NCBI RefSeq assembly: GCF_042854845.1
Contig: NZ_AP031498.1
Location: 4,030,001-4,094,000, forward strand
DNA from: Maricurvus nonylphenolicus
Lineage (GTDB): Bacteria; Pseudomonadota; Gammaproteobacteria; Pseudomonadales; Cellvibrionaceae
DNA length: 64,000 nucleotides
Reading direction: 5' to 3'
A program made the position numbers and the translations under genes. The notes under the pieces were generated by a model. That model was not told the origin of the DNA and did no database searches. It worked only from the letters and a program-made list of their open reading frames with translations. Within the stretch, counting starts at the first letter, position 1, and each line of letters begins with the position of its first letter. Shown here one piece after another: positions 15,609 through 24,825 of the stretch.

Positions 15609-17060
15609 CTACTGGGTCAGCTTGCGCTTTGCCAATTCAACCGCCAACAACCCTACGTTGCCGGCCCCCTGGGTAATCACAATATCCCCAGGTTGAACAA
15701 TGTCTTTAATCACTTCCGGCACACCGTCGATGCCTTCAACAAAAATCGGATCTAATTGACCGCGATTGCGGATACTGCGACACAGGTGACGACTGTCGGC
15801 ACCGGCAATCGGATCTTCTCCAGCGGCATACACTTCCAGCAGCACCAAACTGTCCACCTGTGACAGCACATCGACAAAGTCTTCGTATAAATCCCGTGTC
15901 CGGGTATAACGATGCGGCTGATAAACCATAACCAAGCGACGCTCGGGCCAACCTTCACGCACCGCACGAATGGTTGCGGCCACTTCACGGGGATGGTGAC
16001 CATAGTCGTCCACCAACATGGCGCCACCACCATCAACCGGATACTCACCGTAAACCTGGAAGCGACGACCAACACCCTGGAAGTTACTAAGACCCGTTTG
16101 GATCGCTACATCGTCCAGACCTTCATCGGTTGCAACCGCGACAGTCGCCGTTGCATTCAATACATTGTGTAAGCCCGGCATATTGATGGTAATCGCCAGT
16201 TCTGGCTTGCCATCCGGACGCTTCACTTTAAAGCGTGTGCGCATACCATCCTGCTGCACATCGTAGGCCTGAAAATCATTGCCTTCATCAAACCCGTAAG
16301 TCAGAGTTGGTCGTGCAATATCAGGAATAATTTCCTGCACTACCGGGTCATCACCACACACCACCGCCAATCCATAAAATGGCAAATTGTGCAGGAACTC
16401 AACAAAGGTTTTCTTAACCTTGCTGAAATCACCGTCATAGGTGTCCATATGATCGGCGTCAATATTAGTCACCACTGCAACCATTGGCTGCAGATGCAGG
16501 AATGACGCATCACTCTCATCAGCTTCTGCTACCAGGTAGCGACTGGCACCCAGCTTGGCGTTACTGCCCGCACTGTTTAACAGACCACCGATAACAAAAG
16601 TCGGATCGCGATCACCGGCTGCCATCACTGAAGCCAGCAAACTGGTCGTGGTGGTTTTACCGTGGGTCCCGGCAACGGCAATGCCGTGACGGTAACGCAT
16701 TAATTCGCCCAGCATTTCTGCACGGCGCACAATCGGAATACGTTGCTCACGGGCACCGATCATCTCCGGGTTGTGATTATCCACCGCACTGGAATTCACC
16801 ACCACATCGGCACCGACAACATTATCTTCTTTATGACCGATAAATACGGTCGCGCCCAAACTTTCCAGGCGCCGCGTGGTAGCCGACTCTCGTAAATCCG
16901 AACCACTGATTTTGTAACCCTGGTTAAGCAGAACTTCGGCAATACCGCTCATGCCCGCACCGCCGATACCAATAAAGTGGATTCGACCAATACGGCGCAT
17001 TTCTGGAATCTCAAATACCGGAGTTTCCATTTCCGCCTGCTCTGTTGTGTTCTTAGACAT
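15609..17060 (-). CDS. murC: UDP-N-acetylmuramate-L-alanine ligase MurC
   Basis: A Mur ligase of 483 aa that adds L-Ala to UDP-MurNAc. From the ATG at 17060 the protein reads MSKNTTEQAE, and the Rossmann loop IHFIGIGGAGMSGIAE follows near 30. The ATP P-loop is GTHGKTTTTSLLA near 130, the central EADESDASFLHLQP segment carries catalytic Glu, and HHPREVAATI is in domain 3. The frame stays open upstream to 17138, but that part lies inside murG and lacks family similarity. The start overlaps the murG stop by 8 bases. Confidence 0.97.
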   Translation of the reverse strand: MSKNTTEQAEMETPVFEIPEMRRIGRIHFIGIGGAGMSGIAEVLLNQGYKISGSDLRESATTRRLESLGATVFIGHKEDNVVGADVVVNSSAVDNHNPEMIGAREQRIPIVRRAEMLGELMRYRHGIAVAGTHGKTTTTSLLASVMAAGDRDPTFVIGGLLNSAGSNAKLGASRYLVAEADESDASFLHLQPMVAVVTNIDADHMDTYDGDFSKVKKTFVEFLHNLPFYGLAVVCGDDPVVQEIIPDIARPTLTYGFDEGNDFQAYDVQQDGMRTRFKVKRPDGKPELAITINMPGLHNVLNATATVAVATDEGLDDVAIQTGLSNFQGVGRRFQVYGEYPVDGGGAMLVDDYGHHPREVAATIRAVREGWPERRLVMVYQPHRYTRTRDLYEDFVDVLSQVDSLVLLEVYAAGEDPIAGADSRHLCRSIRNRGQLDPIFVEGIDGVPEVIKDIVQPGDIVITQGAGNVGLLAVELAKRKLTQ

Positions 17061-18159
17061 TAGCCATCTCTCCTGCCACTTCCTGGCATACAGCCGCCAC
17101 TTTATCCGCCGCATCTGGCATAGCCAGTTTGCGTGCATTGTTAGCCATCGTAATCAGGCGACTGCGGTCCTGCATGGCATGGGTAATAAATGTTGTCATC
17201 ACTTCAGCAGTTAAGTCACGCTGCTGTTTTATTTCTGCGGCCTGGTTATCCACAAGCCACATAGCATTCTTGGTTTGGTGATCATCAATCGCATAGGGAT
17301 AAGGCACCAATAATGCTGCACTACCTGCTGCGGTTAACTCGGCCACCGTCAAGGCACCGGCACGACAAATCACCACATCGGCCCAGCCGTAGGCTTCAGC
17401 CATATCGTCAACGAAGGCATCAACCCTTACACGCTGACCATCAATTTCAATACCTTGCTCTCGGTATAAGGCCTGGGTTTTTTCCAGGTGGTTTTTACCC
17501 GTTTGGTGACGCACAACAACCGATTCTGCCAAACCGTCCGTCGCCAATGCCTGAGGCAACAATTCATTCAAGGCTAGCGCGCCGAGGCTGCCGCCAAGCA
17601 CCAATAACTTCAGCGGCTCATCATTGGCACTGATGCGCAATTCAGGCTGCGGTAAATTGGCAATTTCCTTGCGAACCGGATTACCCACCAGCTGTGCATT
17701 GGGCAAGCTATCTGGAAACGCCTCCATCACTCGAGTCGCCATTTTTGCCAGCCAACGGTTAGTCGTACCCGCCACCGCATTCTGCTCATGAATCACTAAC
17801 GGTTTGCCTAGCAATCTTGCCGCCAATCCACCGGGACCGGAGGCAAAACCACCTAAACCCAATACCACATCCGGGTTTTCCTGACGTAGGATTTGCATGG
17901 CATGCCACACAGCGCCCAATAACAGGAACGGCGCCTTTAATTTAGTGGCAATACCTTTGCCCCGGACACCTTCAATTTTTAAACAGTGCAGCTCGATACC
18001 CGCATTGGGCACCAGAGTCGATTCAATACCTCGCGCCGTACCCAACCACTTAATAAAAGCGCCCTGAGACTGTAGCTGTTTGGCCACAGATAGTGCTGGG
18101 AATACATGACCGCCAGTACCGCCAGCCATTACCATCACTTTTAAAGGTCGGTTAGCCAT
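17053..18159 (-). CDS. murG: UDP-GlcNAc:lipid I N-acetylglucosaminyltransferase MurG
   Basis: A GT28 transferase of 368 aa acting at the inner face of the membrane to make lipid II. The N-terminal loop AGGTGGHVFPALSVA (about 11-25) binds the lipid I pyrophosphate; LGGFASGPGGLAARLL and HEQNAVAGTTNRWLA follow. The second glycine loop is VLGGSLGALALNE, and CRAGALTVAELTAAGSAALLVPYPYA is the donor site. The ATG at 18159 overlaps the ftsW stop; the longer frame to 18201 runs into ftsW. Confidence 0.97.
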   Translation of the reverse strand: MANRPLKVMVMAGGTGGHVFPALSVAKQLQSQGAFIKWLGTARGIESTLVPNAGIELHCLKIEGVRGKGIATKLKAPFLLLGAVWHAMQILRQENPDVVLGLGGFASGPGGLAARLLGKPLVIHEQNAVAGTTNRWLAKMATRVMEAFPDSLPNAQLVGNPVRKEIANLPQPELRISANDEPLKLLVLGGSLGALALNELLPQALATDGLAESVVVRHQTGKNHLEKTQALYREQGIEIDGQRVRVDAFVDDMAEAYGWADVVICRAGALTVAELTAAGSAALLVPYPYAIDDHQTKNAMWLVDNQAAEIKQQRDLTAEVMTTFITHAMQDRSRLITMANNARKLAMPDAADKVAAVCQEVAGEMANV

Positions 18160-19447
18160 TGGCAGCAACCTCCAGCAGCTCTTCAGCAACGACGACATCA
18201 TCGTTGGCAGAAACCGTCTGCTCCGGTTGCTTCACTTGCTTTTGAGCCGCTTTTTTCTTCGCTTTCTGTTTGGTTTTCTTTACTGGCTTTTCCGTAGCAA
18301 GTTCTGGCAGGGCTTTTACCTCCCAGTGAATACGCATCACCAGTGCCATCAGCGCACAACTAACTAACAAACTACTACCGCCATAACTGATAAACGGCAG
18401 AGTCAAACCCTTGGTAGGCAAAAAGCCGGATGCCACACCGATGTTAATCATCGCCTGCCCAGACATCATGATGGCAATTCCAAACACAGCAAAACCACAG
18501 AAGTAAGCCTGCTTGGCAATAGCCTGCTGTGCGATCGAGAATAAACGCACCATCAGCAGCGCAAACAAACCCATCACAATCGTGCTACCAATCAAGCCCA
18601 GCTCTTCGGCAATAATGGCGAAGATAAAATCCGTATGGGCCTCAGGCAGATAAAACAGTTTCTGCACACTGTGCCCCAATCCCACGCCAAACCATTCACC
18701 ACGACCGAAGGCAATCAATGATTGGGTCAACTGATAACCACTATTAAACTGATCAGCCCACGGATCTAAAAAGGTAATCAAGCGCTGCATCCGATAGGGA
18801 GACAACACCGCAATCGCCGCCAAACCGCTGGCCCCCGCGGCAACCAACAAGCTGAAATGAAACAGTTTGATGCCCGCCAGAAACATCATCGCCACAACAG
18901 TAGCCACCAGCACAACCGTGGTACCGAAATCCGGCTCCAGCAGTAGCAACAAGCCGATCAGACCAATCACTACAACCGGCTTAATAAATCCACGCCACTG
19001 TTGACGCATTTCCGCACCTCGGCGGGCCAGGTAACTGGCAAAAAATACAATCGTACAAAACTTCACCGCTTCCGAAGCCTGGAAGGTTAATGGCCCTAAC
19101 TGCAACCATCGCTGACTACCATTTACCTTGCGACCAATACCCGGTACTAATACGACCATCAGTAATAACAGGGCCAAAATAAGTAACCAGCCACCGTGGT
19201 TACTCCACAGGTGGGTAGGTATCGCAGCAACCAGAATCCCACCGCCAATGCCCAACCCCAGCCAGACAATATGGCGCTTAACATAAAACCAGGCATCACC
19301 GTAGTTGGCTTCAGCAAAACTGACCGATGCCGAAGCGATCATAATGATCCCCACTGATACAACGGCCCACCACAGAGATAACAGTGTCCAGTCAATGCGT
19401 GCCTGCCAAGGCAGGGCTGCGGTATTTTTTAAGGTTGCCGAGCTCAT
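18152..19447 (-). CDS. ftsW: Septal peptidoglycan polymerase FtsW
   Basis: A SEDS glycosyltransferase of 431 aa with about ten membrane helices. Signature segments include RWLQLGPLTFQASEAVKF, LLLEPDFGTTVV and the catalytic-loop region SLIAFGRGEWFGVGLGHSVQ; the last helix region reads GLTLPFISYGGSSLL. It polymerises lipid II at the septum with FtsI. Unlike typical FtsW it has a long cytoplasmic tail (about residues 383-431), first Lys/Ala-rich (KKTKQKAKKKAAQKQVK) and then acidic. It overlaps murD by 4 bases. Confidence 0.97.
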   Translation of the reverse strand: MSSATLKNTAALPWQARIDWTLLSLWWAVVSVGIIMIASASVSFAEANYGDAWFYVKRHIVWLGLGIGGGILVAAIPTHLWSNHGGWLLILALLLLMVVLVPGIGRKVNGSQRWLQLGPLTFQASEAVKFCTIVFFASYLARRGAEMRQQWRGFIKPVVVIGLIGLLLLLEPDFGTTVVLVATVVAMMFLAGIKLFHFSLLVAAGASGLAAIAVLSPYRMQRLITFLDPWADQFNSGYQLTQSLIAFGRGEWFGVGLGHSVQKLFYLPEAHTDFIFAIIAEELGLIGSTIVMGLFALLMVRLFSIAQQAIAKQAYFCGFAVFGIAIMMSGQAMINIGVASGFLPTKGLTLPFISYGGSSLLVSCALMALVMRIHWEVKALPELATEKPVKKTKQKAKKKAAQKQVKQPEQTVSANDDVVVAEELLEVAANG

Positions 19448-20793
19448 GCCACGACCTCCTTTACCGCATCAACGAATGCCTGACCACGTAACTCATAATT
19501 GCCAAACATATCGAAGCTGGCACAGGCTGGAGATAACAGGATTTTGTCTCCTGACTCCGCCAAAGTAATAGCCTTATTGACAGCATCAGTCATGGACTCA
19601 GCGAACACCTTTTTGACGGCATCACCTGCGACTTCAGCAATTTTTTCGCCATCCTCACCAATCAGTACCAAACCACGCGTCTGCTGCAGAGCATCATGTA
19701 AAGGTGAAAAATCAGCACCTTTGCCCACGCCTCCAGCAATCAAAACAATTTTACTGTCGGCTTCACGTAAACCTTCCAGCGCAGCCAGGGTTGCGCCAAC
19801 GTTGGTGCCTTTGGAATCGTTATAAAATTCCACCCCTTGGTGCTCCGCCACCCACTGGCAGCGATGTTCCAAACCGGCAAACTGGCGCAAGCTTTCCAGC
19901 ATGGCGTCCATCGGCAGGCCTGCCGCATAACCCAAGGCCAATGCCGACAAGGCATTCTCGACGTTATGACGGCCCGGCAAACGGATTTCGCTGACCGGCA
20001 TCAGGGTTTTAAATTCATAGGCCAGGTGCTCTACTCCACCCTTGGTAATCAAACCAAAGCCGTAGCGATCCGGTTTGCTTAAACCGAAGGTCAGTTGTGT
20101 TACACCTGCAGCCAACGGTGGTGCTGTTAAGGCATCACCCCGATTGGTCACCACAGTCTCGGCGCCAAAATAAATCCGCTGCTTGGCCATATGGTAGGCG
20201 GCATAGGAATCATAGCGATCCATATGATCCTCACTGACATTGAGGATGGTAGCCACCTTGGCATTGAGCTTGTTAATGGTTTCCAACTGGAAACTCGATA
20301 GCTCTAATACGTATAAATCTTTTGCTGGCTCGTTTAGCCACTCCAACACCGGCTTGCCGATATTGCCACCGACACCAACATTTAATCCGGCTCGCTCCGC
20401 CATATCACCCACCAAACTGGTGACGGTGCTCTTTGCATTCGAACCAGTAATGGCGATAACAGGCGCAGTGATATTGCGCAGGAATAAACTGATATCGCCA
20501 ATAACGGAAATACCAGCTTTTATAGCCTGCTGGATCGCAGCCTCTGCAATAGGTACGCCGGGACTGACAATAATCTCATCAACATTTAACAGGGTTTCAG
20601 CGTTTAACGGTCCCAACTCAACATGGGCATCCGGGAACTCTTGTGTAAAGTCCGCCAACGCACCTGGGGCCTCACGGGTATCCAACATCACAAAAGCCTC
20701 TTGCCGCGCCGCTAAATGGCGGGCAACAGATACCCCCGTCAGCCCCAGGCCGACGATGGCAGTTAAACGACTTTTTGCGATTAAATCAGACAT
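19444..20793 (-). CDS. murD: UDP-MurNAc-L-Ala:D-glutamate ligase MurD
   Basis: A Mur ligase of 449 aa that adds D-Glu. The N-terminal UDP-binding loop is IVGLGLTGVSVARHLA. The ATP loop is ITGSNAKSTVTSLVGD near 116, with Ala in the place of Gly found in some homologues and seen in other gammaproteobacteria. ILNVSEDHMDRYDS holds metal and ATP ligands, YNDSKGTNVGATLAAL is the carbamylated-Lys/C-domain region, and LLSPACASFDMFGNYELRG is the substrate-closing C-terminal motif. It lies between mraY (32-bp gap) and ftsW (4-base overlap). Confidence 0.97.
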   Translation of the reverse strand: MSDLIAKSRLTAIVGLGLTGVSVARHLAARQEAFVMLDTREAPGALADFTQEFPDAHVELGPLNAETLLNVDEIIVSPGVPIAEAAIQQAIKAGISVIGDISLFLRNITAPVIAITGSNAKSTVTSLVGDMAERAGLNVGVGGNIGKPVLEWLNEPAKDLYVLELSSFQLETINKLNAKVATILNVSEDHMDRYDSYAAYHMAKQRIYFGAETVVTNRGDALTAPPLAAGVTQLTFGLSKPDRYGFGLITKGGVEHLAYEFKTLMPVSEIRLPGRHNVENALSALALGYAAGLPMDAMLESLRQFAGLEHRCQWVAEHQGVEFYNDSKGTNVGATLAALEGLREADSKIVLIAGGVGKGADFSPLHDALQQTRGLVLIGEDGEKIAEVAGDAVKKVFAESMTDAVNKAITLAESGDKILLSPACASFDMFGNYELRGQAFVDAVKEVVA

Positions 20794-20825
20794 ACCCTAA
20801 TTCTTTTGCCTTAACGCAGTTTCTT

Positions 20826-21908
20826 TTATCGTAACTTCAAGGTTGCCAGGCCGATCAAAACCAGCATGACGGTAATAATCCAGAAGCGCACAATCACGCG
20901 AGGCTCTGGCCAGCCTTTTAATTCAAAGTGGTGGTGCAGTGGCGCCATGCGGAAAATACGGCGTCCAGTCAGCTTGAATGATGCTACCTGCAAAATGACC
21001 GATACCGTTTCCATCACAAAGACGCCACCCATAATAAAGAAGACGATTTCGTGACGAACCACGACAGCAATAATGCCCAACGCTGCCCCTAGAGCCAGTG
21101 CGCCTACATCCCCCATAAATACTTGCGCGGGATAGGTGTTAAACCATAAGAATCCCAGGCCTGCCCCCGCCAATGCAGCACAGAAGACCACCAGCTCACC
21201 ACCGCCAGCGATATAAGGAATATGCAGGTACTCGGCAAATTCGCTGTGGCCGACCAGGTAAGCAATAACACCCAATGCACCGCCTACCATCACCGTAGGC
21301 ATAATGGCCAGGCCGTCCAAGCCATCGGTAAGGTTTACCGCATTACTCGAACCCACCACCACAAAGTAGGTCAGCACGATGTAAAACAGGCCCAGATCCC
21401 AGGCAACATTTTTAAAGAAAGGCACAATCAGCTGGGTTTCTGCAGGGCTTGCAGCCGTGGTGTACAAAAATATCGCAGCGCCTAAACCTGCCACCGATTG
21501 CCAAAAGTATTTCCACTTGGCGGGCAAACCGCGCGAGTTGGATTCCACCACCTTGCGATAATCATCAACCCAACCTACGGCACCAAAAATGGCCGTCACC
21601 AGCAATACCACCCAGACGTAACGGTTGCTTAAGTCAGACCACAGCAGGGCGCTGATAAAAATAGCTGCCAGAATCAAGGTACCACCCATAGTTGGGGTAC
21701 CGGATTTACTGAGGTGCGACTGTGGACCATCATCACGTACGGATTGGCCGATCTGCAGATAATTCAATTTACGAATCATCCAGGGCCCCAACAGCAACGA
21801 AATGGCCAGAGCCGTCATCACACCGAGAATCGCGCGCATGGTCAGATACTGGAAGACAGCAAAGCCGCTTATATATTGTTGTAAGTATTCAGCAAGCCAT
21901 AAAAGCAT
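20826..21908 (-). CDS. mraY: Phospho-MurNAc-pentapeptide translocase MraY
   Basis: An integral membrane enzyme of 360 aa with ten predicted helices that makes lipid I from UDP-MurNAc-pentapeptide and undecaprenyl phosphate. Motifs: KSGTPTMGGTLIL near 68-80, FGAVGWVDDYRKVV (catalytic Asp pair) near 110, NAVNLTDGLDGLA near 195, FNTYPAQVFMGDVGALALG near 260, and MAPLHHHFELKGWPE near 325, the three-His loop. The start ATG shares one base with the murF stop. Confidence 0.98.
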   Translation of the reverse strand: MLLWLAEYLQQYISGFAVFQYLTMRAILGVMTALAISLLLGPWMIRKLNYLQIGQSVRDDGPQSHLSKSGTPTMGGTLILAAIFISALLWSDLSNRYVWVVLLVTAIFGAVGWVDDYRKVVESNSRGLPAKWKYFWQSVAGLGAAIFLYTTAASPAETQLIVPFFKNVAWDLGLFYIVLTYFVVVGSSNAVNLTDGLDGLAIMPTVMVGGALGVIAYLVGHSEFAEYLHIPYIAGGGELVVFCAALAGAGLGFLWFNTYPAQVFMGDVGALALGAALGIIAVVVRHEIVFFIMGGVFVMETVSVILQVASFKLTGRRIFRMAPLHHHFELKGWPEPRVIVRFWIITVMLVLIGLATLKLR

Positions 21909-23281
21909 TAGGATTTGTCTCCGCTTTGTGTGAGTGCTTGCACGACCACGTCCATCCGCGCACTGCGAGAACCCTTAATTAAGACCACGGTATTTTTATC
22001 TACCTGTTGTTGTAGTTGTTGTATTGCATCCCACTGCTTTTCAAAATGCTGGCTTCCTTCGCCAAACCCTTCACTGGCAAAACGACTAATTACCCCAGTG
22101 GTAATCAGTTGCTCTACACCAGCTTGCTTGGCATATACGCCAAGTTCTTTCATTAAATCATTTGCGCTATCGCCCAGCTCACCCAGATCTCCCAGGACCA
22201 ATACGGTTTTATCACGCGCCTTCAGACTTACCAGCGTATCAATCGCGGCTCTTACGGACCCTGGATTGGCGTTGTAGCTGTCATCAATAATGAGAGCCTG
22301 AGAAGCACCAGTTAATGCACTCAAGCGGCCAGCTACAGCCTGCAGGTTTTGTAACCCTTGCTGAATCTGTGGCAACTCAACGCCTGCTGCATACGCGCAG
22401 GCCGAAGCAGCCAGAGCGTTGGCGACGTTTTGCGCACCTAACAACTGCAGCTGAATATCAATCTCACCTGCCGGAGTAACCAAAGTGAAAGTCGGACCAC
22501 CGTTCTCGCCTTGAGAAATATTTAGCGCACTAAAATCAGCCTTACTGGAAACCGAAAAACTCAACGGTTTTACATCGTCACGCAAGCTATCGCGCCACTG
22601 GCTATAAAACTGATCATCAGCATTGAGTACGGCTGTACCGCCAGCCTGCAAGCCCGCGTAAATTTCACCTTTGGTATTGGCTACTCCCTGCAGGGAACCA
22701 AAACCTTCCAAATGCGCCGCCATGGCGTTATTCACCAGCGCTATTTGCGGCTGGCCGATAGAAACCAGATAACCGATTTCGTGCAAACCACTGGCGCCCA
22801 TCTCAATCACAGCAAAACCCTGATTAGACTCCATGGCCATCAACGTCAGAGGCACACCGATGTGGTTATTTAAATTGCCTTTCGTCGCATGCACCTCTCC
22901 CGCCTCTCGGAAGATACTGGCCAACATTTCTTTGACAGTGGTTTTGCCACTGCTGCCAGTAATCGCGACCAGGGTACCCTCAAATTGCTGGCGAGCCAGA
23001 CGGCCAATATCACCCAGCGCCTGGGTGGTATCAGCGACCACAATCTGAGGCACATTTAACTGCTTGTTCTCACTTTCAACCACCAATGCCACAGCGCCTT
23101 GCGCTACCGCCGACGCCAAGAAATCGTGAGCGTTAAAATTCTCGCCACGCAGCGCAACAAACAAATCCCCTTGCGCGATTTTGCGGGTATCTGTACTCAC
23201 CTGCTTAATCAGCAGGTCGTCGCCGCTCAAGCTACCTTCACAGGCTTGTGCAATATGTTGTAATGACAGAGAAGCAATCAT
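21908..23281 (-). CDS. murF: UDP-MurNAc-tripeptide:D-Ala-D-Ala ligase MurF
   Basis: A Mur ligase of 457 aa that adds the D-Ala-D-Ala dipeptide. The N-terminal domain has QVSTDTRKIAQGDLFVALRGENFNAHDF (about 27-54); the P-loop is ITGSSGKTTVKEMLASI near 107; the substrate segment is NLNNHIGVPLTL; domain 3 has IIDDSYNANPGSVRAAI and LVLGDLGELG. It overlaps murE by 4 bases and ends at the mraY start. Confidence 0.97.
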   Translation of the reverse strand: MIASLSLQHIAQACEGSLSGDDLLIKQVSTDTRKIAQGDLFVALRGENFNAHDFLASAVAQGAVALVVESENKQLNVPQIVVADTTQALGDIGRLARQQFEGTLVAITGSSGKTTVKEMLASIFREAGEVHATKGNLNNHIGVPLTLMAMESNQGFAVIEMGASGLHEIGYLVSIGQPQIALVNNAMAAHLEGFGSLQGVANTKGEIYAGLQAGGTAVLNADDQFYSQWRDSLRDDVKPLSFSVSSKADFSALNISQGENGGPTFTLVTPAGEIDIQLQLLGAQNVANALAASACAYAAGVELPQIQQGLQNLQAVAGRLSALTGASQALIIDDSYNANPGSVRAAIDTLVSLKARDKTVLVLGDLGELGDSANDLMKELGVYAKQAGVEQLITTGVISRFASEGFGEGSQHFEKQWDAIQQLQQQVDKNTVVLIKGSRSARMDVVVQALTQSGDKS

Positions 23282-24825
23282 GCGTTGCCTCCCTGTTGCT
23301 CAGAACGCTGCTGCAACGCTAAACGTGCCTGCACTACATCATCAAACGGCAATTTTTCAACACCGATTTGCTGATAGGTTTCATGGCCCTTGCCAGCCAA
23401 TACAATGCAATCACCTGTCTGGGCATGATTAACGGCATAACGGATAGCCTCAGCACGATCTTCAACAACCACTGCAGTTTCAGTCTTCGTGATACCTGCG
23501 GTTATCTGCGCAATAATGTGATCAGGCTCTTCACCACGCGGATTATCGCTGGTCACCACAATACGATCCGCCAGACTGTCAGCTATCTGTCCCATCTGTG
23601 GACGCTTTCCTTGGTCACGATCACCACCGCAACCAAATACACACCAGAGCTGACCCTGACTGTGACCTTTAACCGCTTTCAGCACTGACGCTAAAGCATC
23701 CGGGGTGTGGGCATAATCAACCAATACGGTTAGATCCAATTCGTTCGCAACCGGTTGCATACGACCCGGCACAGCAGGCAACGTTGAAACGGCTTTTGCG
23801 ATAGTTTCAAGTGACAAACCTTTAGCCAAAGCACCGGCAATCACGGCCAATAAATTACTGACATTAAACGCACCGATAACAGGAGCAGCGATATCACATT
23901 CCCCCATTGGCGTATGTAAACGTGCGCTTACGCCCTGTTGACCATAGGCAAGCTGTGAACAATAAATATCCGCTTGCGCATTATTGATGCTGTAACGCCA
24001 TACAGGTGCTGCAGCCGCTTGTGCCGCTGCAATAAAAGACTGAGCAGCAGCATCATCGAGATTAATAACCGCGCGCTGTAAACCCGGCATGGCCATTAGC
24101 TTCAGCTTGGCATCGCGGTAGGCAGCTTCGCTGCCGTGATAATCCAGATGATCGCGACTTAAATTGGTAAATATCGCTACATCAAAACCAACTGCAGCGA
24201 CTCGCCCTTGATCCAGACTGTGGGAAGACACCTCCATCACTACATTCTCAGCACCTTGCTGCTGGCACTCTGCCAGCACACGCTGGGTAGCAATGGCATC
24301 CGGTGTTGTCATGCCGGTTTCCACCAGTGACTTGCCAACACAACCATATCCCAAGGTACCCACAATCGCTGCCGAACTACCGCAAGCATCCAGCAAATGT
24401 GCCAACCAGTAACTGCAACTGGTTTTGCCATTGGTACCGGTAATACCCACACCAAACATGGATTGGGTAGGCTCGCCAAAATAGCGGCCGGCTAATGCAC
24501 TCAACTGCTGATTCAACTCGGGTAATTCTATAATCGGTATATTCTTTTCTGCGCGCACAGCAATCTGATCGCCCTCGGCCAGCACTAAAGCAGCCCCAGC
24601 ATCAATCGCCGCAGCAATAAACTTGCGACCATCGGCGCTATAACCGGGAACGGCGACAAACGTATCCCCCGCCTGCACCTGGCGACTATCCAGCACTAAC
24701 TCACCCAGCTCAGCGCTCAACTGCTCAGACGAGAGCAATTGTTGCTGCTCCAGAACGCACAAAACCTCGGTCGGCAAAAGTGCCGCCAAGGTTAAGGCAT
24801 TGGTCTGTTGTCGGGCCGACATCAC
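23278..24825 (-). CDS. murE: UDP-MurNAc-L-Ala-D-Glu:meso-diaminopimelate ligase MurE
   Basis: A Mur ligase of 515 aa. The P-loop is VGITGTNGKTSCSYWLA near 127; NLSRDHLDYHGS holds the ATP/Mg site; VLVDYAHTPDALASVL starts domain 3. SDNPRGEEP near 420 is the signature for meso-diaminopimelate specificity, so the wall is the usual DAP type. The N-terminus has a roughly 30-residue lead before LVLDSRQVQAGDTF. It overlaps ftsI and murF by 4 bases each. Confidence 0.97.
   Translation of the reverse strand: MMSARQQTNALTLAALLPTEVLCVLEQQQLLSSEQLSAELGELVLDSRQVQAGDTFVAVPGYSADGRKFIAAAIDAGAALVLAEGDQIAVRAEKNIPIIELPELNQQLSALAGRYFGEPTQSMFGVGITGTNGKTSCSYWLAHLLDACGSSAAIVGTLGYGCVGKSLVETGMTTPDAIATQRVLAECQQQGAENVVMEVSSHSLDQGRVAAVGFDVAIFTNLSRDHLDYHGSEAAYRDAKLKLMAMPGLQRAVINLDDAAAQSFIAAAQAAAAPVWRYSINNAQADIYCSQLAYGQQGVSARLHTPMGECDIAAPVIGAFNVSNLLAVIAGALAKGLSLETIAKAVSTLPAVPGRMQPVANELDLTVLVDYAHTPDALASVLKAVKGHSQGQLWCVFGCGGDRDQGKRPQMGQIADSLADRIVVTSDNPRGEEPDHIIAQITAGITKTETAVVVEDRAEAIRYAVNHAQTGDCIVLAGKGHETYQQIGVEKLPFDDVVQARLALQQRSEQQGGNA

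Noticed and set aside
17060..17138. Longer N-terminus for MurC (and likewise MurG to 18201 and the MaoC gene to 52449)
   Set aside because: The extra residues lie inside the upstream gene and lack family similarity, while internal ATGs give normal family starts with usual overlaps.
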